Source: a bacterium (GTDB lineage: Bacteria; Margulisbacteria; Marinamargulisbacteria; SXXA01). Taken from it: 8,040 nucleotides of DNA. The notes under the pieces are model-generated. The model had not been told where the DNA came from and ran no database searches. It worked only from the letters and a program-made list of their open reading frames with translations. Numbering within the stretch: position 1 is the stretch's first letter; each line of letters opens with the position of its first letter. The position numbers were made by a program, and so were the translations under genes. The DNA lies in NCBI GenBank assembly GCA_010027915.1, contig RGUG01000050.1, positions 1 to 8,040 on the forward strand, given 5' to 3'. Positions 1-7,100 of this stretch are shown here, one piece after another.

Positions 1-161
1 GGGCGTGGATGGTGGGGATGGGCATGCCGGGATGGCCATGGTGGTACCCACTCCCTGCATTGTTCGGTGTCTGGGGGGGTATTCATTGGGATGGCACCCC
101 ATCAGGCCACGTTGAGGTTGGCCCTACATGATACCGCTGAGAAGATGGCTTCCCATCTCCA
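1..161. other. Region without a supported gene
   Basis: No gene can be supported here. A minus-strand frame starts with ATG at 86-84 (MNTPPDTEQCREWV...) and is open to the left edge. It is His- and Pro-rich like the giant protein, and the plus strand is G-rich as it is opposite the giant gene, so it could be the start of another minus-strand gene. Only a poor GGGG serves as ribosome site. A plus-strand frame is also open from base 1 to a TAG at 187-189. Several frames are open here by chance because the region is GC-rich. Confidence -1.
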
Positions 162-216
162 GTTGGGTAGGGGATATGCTGGATTGTAGGCTAACCCAGC
201 GTATCTCCTACCCAAC
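162..216. repeat. 21-bp inverted repeat forming a stem-loop
   Basis: The arms are 162-182 and 196-216, with a 13-nt loop (183-195). Nineteen of 21 positions are Watson-Crick. The other two (172 with 206, 177 with 201) are G-U pairs in a plus-strand RNA and A-C mismatches in a minus-strand RNA. It starts 10 bases after the stop codon of the 248-residue gene, so it may end or protect that transcript. There is no T-tract on either side, so it is not a standard intrinsic terminator. Confidence -1.
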
Positions 217-248
217 CGGGTACGGCCTACCGGGTACGGCCTACCGGG
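217..248. repeat. 14-bp tandem repeat, two copies plus four bases
   Basis: CGGGTACGGCCTAC occurs at 217-230 and 231-244, followed by a partial CGGG (245-248). The unit is not a multiple of three. Read on the minus strand, one copy is coding (GRTR end of the protein) and the next supplies the TAG stop in the shifted frame. Confidence -1.
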
Positions 249-973
249 CCCCTCGCGACGTGAGCTAATAATTTCGCTTCACGTTCTTGCTGCTCTTGTG
301 CAATAGCATCTTGACTATTTTTTGATGCAGTGGCTGCTTGATTTGCTTTGATGGTTTTTTCTAACTCAACGATTTGATGTTGCTTGTGAAAGTTTTCTAA
401 TGCTTTCTTGCGGGTCTCTGCTTGCGTTTGAGCGGTCTGTCTATTCAATTGTGCGGTTACATCGTCCGTACTCATACCAGCAGTTGAGTCTGAACGGGGA
501 ATATACGGTGCTGTTGGCTCATGGTACGGTGCATAAGGGGGGGCTGGAATAGGCGGTAATGATGGGGCTTCACGTATCGTGTTCGTTCCCAACCAGATAC
601 CCATCATGGTGTTACTGGCTACTGCCAAGTGCTGTGTGATGGCTTGGTTGGTACTCAGTATCACCAGAGAGGTAGGGGGTGGCGTTGGTTGGTCATATCG
701 TAACCCCAATCGCCGGGCATTGGCTTTGGCCACCCCCATTAGCACGGCGATTTGCTTTGTTTCATCTAGTGGGTACGTTATATTGGCCACTTCTAACTTT
801 TTGGTGAGACCGGCTAATTGGTCCGGGGTTAAGGTGAGACTTTTGGGGGCGAGTCGATCCATTCGAGTCAAGTGGGTTACCATGGTTTGGGTAGGGTTTT
901 CCACACGGGCACAGGGAACGCATCCACTATATTGGGTTTGAAGTGGTGTCGATATGATAGCTTGGAATGTCAT
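227..973 (-). CDS. Hypothetical protein with CxxC, proline-rich linker and coiled-coil tail
   Basis: This 248-residue protein is not recognised. The ATG at 973 is supported by AGAGGT 7 nt upstream and by a promoter at 1112-1084. There is no signal peptide or membrane helix. Residues 18-21 form CVPC, and I see no other cysteine. Residues about 71-91 (ETKQIAVLMGVAKANARRLG) look faintly like a helix-turn-helix, but this is weak. Residues 138-160 are proline- and tyrosine-rich (PPIPAPPYAPY). Residues about 170-240 are Q, K, E and A rich and almost free of proline and glycine, so a long helix or coiled coil is likely. The last residues and the TAG stop are encoded by a 14-bp tandem repeat. The tail-coding part is about 35-40% GC (21 of 60 and 24 of 60 bases at 301-420), against 50-63% in three sampled lines of the giant gene. 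It may be a structural or partner protein; this is a guess. Confidence -1.
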   Translation of the reverse strand: MTFQAIISTPLQTQYSGCVPCARVENPTQTMVTHLTRMDRLAPKSLTLTPDQLAGLTKKLEVANITYPLDETKQIAVLMGVAKANARRLGLRYDQPTPPPTSLVILSTNQAITQHLAVASNTMMGIWLGTNTIREAPSLPPIPAPPYAPYHEPTAPYIPRSDSTAGMSTDDVTAQLNRQTAQTQAETRKKALENFHKQHQIVELEKTIKANQAATASKNSQDAIAQEQQEREAKLLAHVARGPVGRTR

Positions 974-1083
974 GGGGTGAACCTCTTTTCATGGTAAAAC
1001 GCCGAAGCAAAGTGAATACTCATCATTGAGCGGTAATGGGGAATAACCAAAAGAATGAAATAAATTGAGAAAGGAGATTCTTT
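974..1083 (-). other. AT-rich leader upstream of the 248-residue gene
   Basis: This untranslated stretch is clearly richer in A and T than the giant gene. I see no riboswitch or strong terminator in it. It holds a short frame, ATGATG at 1026-1021, of 18 codons, whose TGA (972-970) overlaps the ATG of the downstream gene as ATGA. That short frame has no Shine-Dalgarno sequence, so I do not call it a gene. Confidence -1.
981..986 (-). promoter_or_regulatory. Ribosome binding site AGAGGT
   Basis: AGAGGT lies 7 nt upstream of the ATG at 973-971, within AAAAGAGGT. It fixes the start of the 248-residue gene and supports a bacterial translation system. Confidence -1.
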
Positions 1084-1112
1084 AACATACAGCTTTTTAT
1101 GCTGGTTGTCAA
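1084..1112 (-). promoter_or_regulatory. Sigma70-type promoter for the 248-residue gene
   Basis: On the minus strand a perfect -35 box TTGACA (1112-1107) is followed by exactly 17 nt and then a -10 box TATGTT (1089-1084), four of six matches to TATAAT. The -35 box overlaps the TGA stop of the giant gene. Transcription would begin near 1077, leaving a leader of about 104 nt. The spacing and the perfect -35 make this a good call, but it is not tested. Confidence -1.
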
Positions 1113-4100
1113 GTGGTCAGTTGAATCTGACGGTGTAAGGGACTATTTGTAAAGCCCTGTTTGAATAATGCGGCTTGGGTTTGTTCCACTTTGGCTTGAA
1201 ACGCCGTCCGTTCGGTGGGGGTCATCGGGAGTAGAATATCCCGTACAATGGTGTGCCAATGTGCCTCCGCTGATAAGGTGTCGGTTTTTAACCAGGTCAT
1301 GGCCGCATCGGTATGAATCCCGCATTCCCCATTCATGATGGATAATAACACCCATAATCGTTGGTGATCGGCCAATGAGCGCCGCTCTGAATGGGCATCA
1401 GATGGTACCCCGCCGGGGTTGTGCCATTGCAACAACTGGATGGGCGATGCCTTCCCCTCAAAGGCGTGTTGGATGCCCCTCGCCTCGTTGCCTGTCAGGA
1501 TCAGCACACAGGGTTCTTCTTTCCCGTTGACGAATCGGCGACAGAGTCCATATTCTTGAATCGGACGGATCAGGGGACGGGTATTTCCCTTGCTTACTTG
1601 GCTGGCTTCTCGTGCGTTGGGGCTCCATAACACCTGCTTAAACGCCGGTGGCCATCCCATGCTAGTGGCCGGGGTTACCTTGATGTATTTGTCCCACTCT
1701 TTCTTGGTTAGTTCTTCATACTTCCATCCTTGTTCTTGACGTGGTTGATGCCCCCTTGTTTGCAACGTGTTGGTATCGAGTACTTGTTGTTGTACTTGAA
1801 TATGGGTACGGGATTGTTGGTGCAGCCGAAGGCGTCCACCGTGTGTGCCGGTGGATGGGGTTTGTTTGCTGGATAACAGGCTGTCTGGATTGGGTGGTAA
1901 AGTAGGATCGGTAACCCATGACTTGGTTTGGGCGGCTTCGTAACGGATGGCTTTTAGGACATCGGCGTCCCCATCCCGACAGGCTGATTGCCACATGCTC
2001 CATCCATAGACATCCACGGGCCTTAGGGGGGACTGTTCGGACCATTGTTCAATCTCGGCTTTGATCCGATCCGATACCCACATCGTCACGGTTTGCCCAC
2101 GACCCAATTGTCGCAATCGCATGGCCGCTTGGGTGAGCCGATCGTTGGCCAGTCGTTCCCCAACGGTTAACAGCCCCCGACCAAGTGCCGGAAACACCCG
2201 GTCGGTGCCACGGGTTCGAATGTCATTGACATAGGTGATGATCTGATCAGGCGTGCAATCCGTGTCACAAAATGGAACGGCAAGGTCACTGTCGGGACGC
2301 ATCAACAACACCTCCCCCTTGTCGCCAAAAAACACCACCCCATGAAAGGCTGGCCGCCGGATGCCACGGCTTAAGGCGGTGGCCACCTCTTGGTTGGATT
2401 GGCCCGTAATCAGGGCCCCGGCATCTAAAATACAGCTGACCAATGGGTCGTGGTTACATTCCCTGATGAAGGCCTCAATGAGGGCCATGCTGTCGCTGGG
2501 TACGGGCTGCTCACGCAGTGTGACGACGGTTGGATCGGCAAATAATCTCAAATTTAACGCATCGGTTTGGGCCAAGGCCGGCAAGGGCTTGAATGCCACG
2601 GGTTGTGGCAATGCCGTGGTGGTGGTACCTGAAAACCCCAGAATGCGTGTCGTGCGGCTAGGGTAGGTCAGGGTGGTGCCATCGGCTGATAACTTGTTTT
2701 CAAATTCTGTGATGTGGGCCAAGGCAATGTGACTGAGATACGATTGAATCACCACTGGGCGCCGACCCAATAGGGCATGCAAGGTTTTGGCTTGGTGGAT
2801 GTCCGAGACATTGAGGCTGTCCCAACGTTGAATCGGGCAGTCGGTGCCCTCTATCCATTGGGCCCACCAGGTGTGGGCATCATAGGGACGGCTAATGGCC
2901 AGTCGGATCAATGCCATCCACTGTGAAAACACCAATCCTTGGTGATAATACGCCAAAATACTGAGGCCAATTCTGACATCCGTGTGTTCAAACATGGCCT
3001 CGATGAGGGGGGTGTCTTTGCCTTCGTAGGGAATGGCCAAATGGGCGTCATACGGGTTGTCGATGCATAACCCATATTCCACTTGGGGACGCAATGACAC
3101 CACGTGCTGAAACAATTGAGGGTTGCGCCATCGCCAGATGGCATCGGCTATCTGGCTAGATAGGCCTTGGATGGGTTGCAGGGTATTGGGGTCCCATGGG
3201 GTGGGTAAGGTGACCTTAAACTGCTCGGATAACACCCGATCCACTGTCTCAGGGGATAGGATGTGGCGGATGCCACCGTCGGTGATGGCCAACTGATGAA
3301 ACAGGGTCAATGGCACCACGACCCTGGCCTCACTGTTTTCGATGGGGGTTCGGTTGCCCCACGTAAAATTAAGTTCTTTGGTTAAATTGAGTGTCTCATC
3401 GACTTCATCAATGATGAGATGGTCACTGTGCTGATGAATGACGGTTAAAAATGCTCGCAGTGCGTCGTTGTGAGTCAGGATGGCCTCTTCCAAGCCCAAT
3501 CGCAAGCCCAAGGTTTCTTCGGGGGTCATTAATAGCACCAGGGGCACCTGGTCGTGGTTGGCCAGTTGGCGTTTGATTTCTTGTTGGGTATGGTCGGGCA
3601 ACTGGCCCAGGTTCTCTCGTGTAATAGGGAGTCTGAGTACGTGGACACCAGTTAGCGGGGTGAGGCGGGTTTTAATCAATTGGGTGACATCATTTAATAG
3701 GGGGGCGGGGACGACCACCAAGGGCTTTTTTTTGTGGGTGATGAGCTGTAACAGCATGACCATTAAAATGACCGAGGATTTTCCTTCACCCATGTTCATT
3801 TGGGTGACCACGGACTTCTCGTCATCCATGCTCATTTGGTTGCTCACTTTTTGGGGGGGTAATAACCATCGAATCATGTCCCGCTGAATGGGGCGTATCC
3901 TCATGTTGTTGTATAACTCAAATAAGGCGTGATCATCGTCGGATGGACTGGGTTGAGTTGATAATAAGTCATACAAGGTTGTGTGGGCGGTTTGTAGTAA
4001 CAAGTCGTGGGGTGTCCCTTGATCACGCAGGTGGGCCAGCCGCTTGATGGCCTGGCAACACCGATTGGTGTGCTGCAACAAGGTTTGAATGCCCACCAAT

Positions 4101-7100
4101 ACCCGAATCATGGGAATGATCACCGTGTGATGGGCGTCGGATGGAATAAATGGGTTGATCATGCCCAGTGCATCTGGATTTAACAGGCCCGTGTATACCT
4201 GTTGTAACATAAAAGGGTGACTACCATGGGTTTGTTTCATTTGAAACCGCCACCCTTGGGGGTTGTTGACGCTGTCACATAAGACGGCTTCGAGTACCGA
4301 TACAAGGGATTCTTCATGTTCTTTCCAGGTTTGTTGAATCTCATTGAACGCATTGGCCAGCTGAGGTAGTGGTGGTAACGGAGGGGGCTGGATCTGGGTT
4401 AATTGTGACCATTGTTCACGTAATCGGGCACACCATTCGGTTACCAATACTTGATGGGTGGGCACGGGTTTCATTTCTGCCAATGGAAAGGGGGCCGTGT
4501 GGTGTTGGGTGGTGGCAGTGGCCCCGTCGAGTAAGGCAGGCAATACCGCCAGACAATGGGTTTGAATGGCCTTAGCCAAGGTGGCAATGCTGGCCGATGG
4601 GTCCGGGGGTGCATCGATGGATTCCGCCACTTTGACCAGGGCAGTCTGAATGGGCGTGGTGTACTGATCGGGCGATAACAAGGACTGGTTGATCGGTGCT
4701 GTGGACAGTGAGGTGGACACTAAGAGGTTGATGGCGGGTAATACGTCGATGGATGCGGGGGTGAATGCAGGGGGACGTTGTAGCGATTGGACATGCTTGA
4801 TTGCCATGTCACAGACGGTGTTTAACAGTTTCCACATTTGGGTGGCCTGGTATCCACGCGTGATCATGTTATCCCAGTTTGTTTTCACTTTGTCTTGGTG
4901 GCTGGGGCTCAAACGGTGGTACCACTGTTTGACGGTGTCTAATGGATGCTGGTCCAATGGGGCACTTGGTCGATGGATGGCCCGTTGCCCATGACAGACC
5001 GGTGCCACTACGGTATGGTTCAAGGCGTCTGTGACCATCTTCTGATCTTGGGGAGACAAAAAGTCAAAGGTGGTGGCAATATTAGGGTACTTGACCGCAT
5101 GACACACCGACCTATTTTGTTGGATTAATTCTTGAAACGGGGCTAAATCGGACCAGTCGCTGCAATGGGTCAGGGCCATACAAATGGCCCACATGGTGGT
5201 ATCAGACGCCGTGGTCAGACGGCACCCACTGGCCCATAAGCCGGTGCGAAGGTCGTCTCGGGGTCGTGTGGACGTTTGAATCTCATGTAACCATGATAGC
5301 CATACATGATGGATGGGTACGGCATCGAGTGGCTGATACCGGGGACCATTGGGGTCGGTTAATGGGTGGGTGGATCCGCCCAATACGAGAGACTGGGATT
5401 GCTTTTTCCAGATGGCCACGGTATCGGCCGGTTTGGCAATAAATGCCGTTAATGCCTGGGTGAGGCGGTAGGGTTCTAGGTGAGGTTTTGCAGCAGGGGG
5501 GGCGGGAATACGATCCCACTCCGTGTGACTGAGTTGGCACAGCACGGGTATGCGAGAACGAGATTTTGTGTAGCGACTGATGTCTTCATGCGAGGGTATC
5601 GACGGTTTATTGGGGGTGCTGGTCAATCCTTTCATGGCATGGCTCTGATTTAACAAGGCGACAATTTTGAGGCGAATGGCACAGGCATTTCGATGGGGGT
5701 TGTGGTATGTGAGCATATCGCGTAATCGGTCGGTTTCTAATTCACTAAATGGTTCGGATGGCTGGCAGGCGGCGAGTAATAAGGCCGCCATTTCATAGCC
5801 ATTAAGCTGGGTATAATGACAGGGGGTTAAGGTGGCACTCAGGTAAAACAAGTGGGCCAGCACCAATCGGCCGATGATGCTGTCTGAATCAAACCGACGC
5901 GAGACAGGGTTAAAATGGCCCACCACATAGGGTGGGGAGGGGGGGTGGCTATCGCGATATAAAATGGTTTTACAATCGGTATATGACTTGGTCAGGTCAG
6001 TAAGCGGTCGGGTGGCAACTATCACCTTAAACGGCACCTTGTCTAGTTCAATGGTGCTGGTGGGGAGAGTGGAAGGGTCGCCCAAACACAGATAAGAATC
6101 AAACCCAGGCCAAATGGGGGGATGATCGGTTTGGATCAGTGGGGCATTCCCCAATTCGGGGCAATAGGCGGGGGTATCAAGTGGGTATTTGGGTTTAATG
6201 AGTTTGATGCCCAGTCGTAAAAATCGCAACTGCCAATCGGTTTCCGTTTCGAGCAACAGGGTGTGATTGTGAGGTTCGAAATGGGACATCGGTTGACGAC
6301 CAAAATGGGTATGGGCGGTGTCATGTAAGGGTAACACGATACCGTCTTGGTGACGGATTAGAACGTGCTGGGCCTGTCGGTCATGGTCGGGCCGAATGGA
6401 TTGAATCCTCAATTGATTGGATTGAAAGTGAAGTTGGTCGTCGGTTTGCCATATCGTTCCGTTGGGGTCATGCAACCATCCCGGTAATTGACAGGCCCCA
6501 ATCCACGATGGAATAAAGACCCCCTTTGTTTCTTCTCTGATCACCAATTGATGGGTGGTGGGCATCATGATATCCCGAAAATACCCCACATCTTGACCCC
6601 GTCGACTCAGTAACTCAGTCCCCAAAAACCGATGCTCATACCGGGCCATGATGGTCCGTTGAATCCATGTGTGGCCATAGGGCAACCATTGGGTCACATG
6701 CTGGATTTGGTTGGTTTCGGTTTCATACGCCAAGATGAGGGGCAGACGATTGGTGGGGGGGTTGTACTCGACCAGCCATGCAGTGGGCGATCCTGGGTCT
6801 TGGTACCGTCTCCATTGACACTTGAAGGGATGAAGCCAGCCGTTAATCACGGCGATGTCCTGATCGTGGCCGGTGGCGATGGGAATTGAATCGCCATCCA
6901 GGGTGAGATGTTCACGTGTGTGTGTACAGGTCACACCATGGGGCACCAATGCCAATTGATAGCGCAGGGCCGATGGATCCCCTTGGGGTTGCCCACAGAA
7001 CCACCCGTCAATCAATTGCCAATCATGGGGGGTGCTCGGTTGAATGGCTTGGTAGTCGGGATGATGGAGTATGGCGGTGGGCAATCGATCAATCGATACC

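Noticed and set aside
1..86. A downstream minus-strand gene starting at ATG 86-84
   Set aside because: Only 28 codons are visible, the ribosome site is poor, and other frames are equally open in this GC-rich stretch.
579..941. Plus-strand 120-residue open frame opposite the 248-residue gene
   Set aside because: It overlaps a minus-strand gene that has its own promoter and ribosome site, and its translation shows no domain-like pattern.
1090..1106. CAGC-ATAAAAA-GCTG as terminator of the giant gene
   Set aside because: The stem is only 4 bp, has no T-tract, and falls exactly in the spacer of the promoter.
1716..2045. Minus-strand 109-residue frame in another phase
   Set aside because: It overlaps the C-terminal region of the giant protein in a different frame and has no recognisable features.
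3480..3887. Plus-strand 135-residue open frame
   Set aside because: It lies opposite the Walker A and following strands of the giant gene, whose motifs fix the coding strand. Its own translation is Trp- and Ser-rich without motifs.
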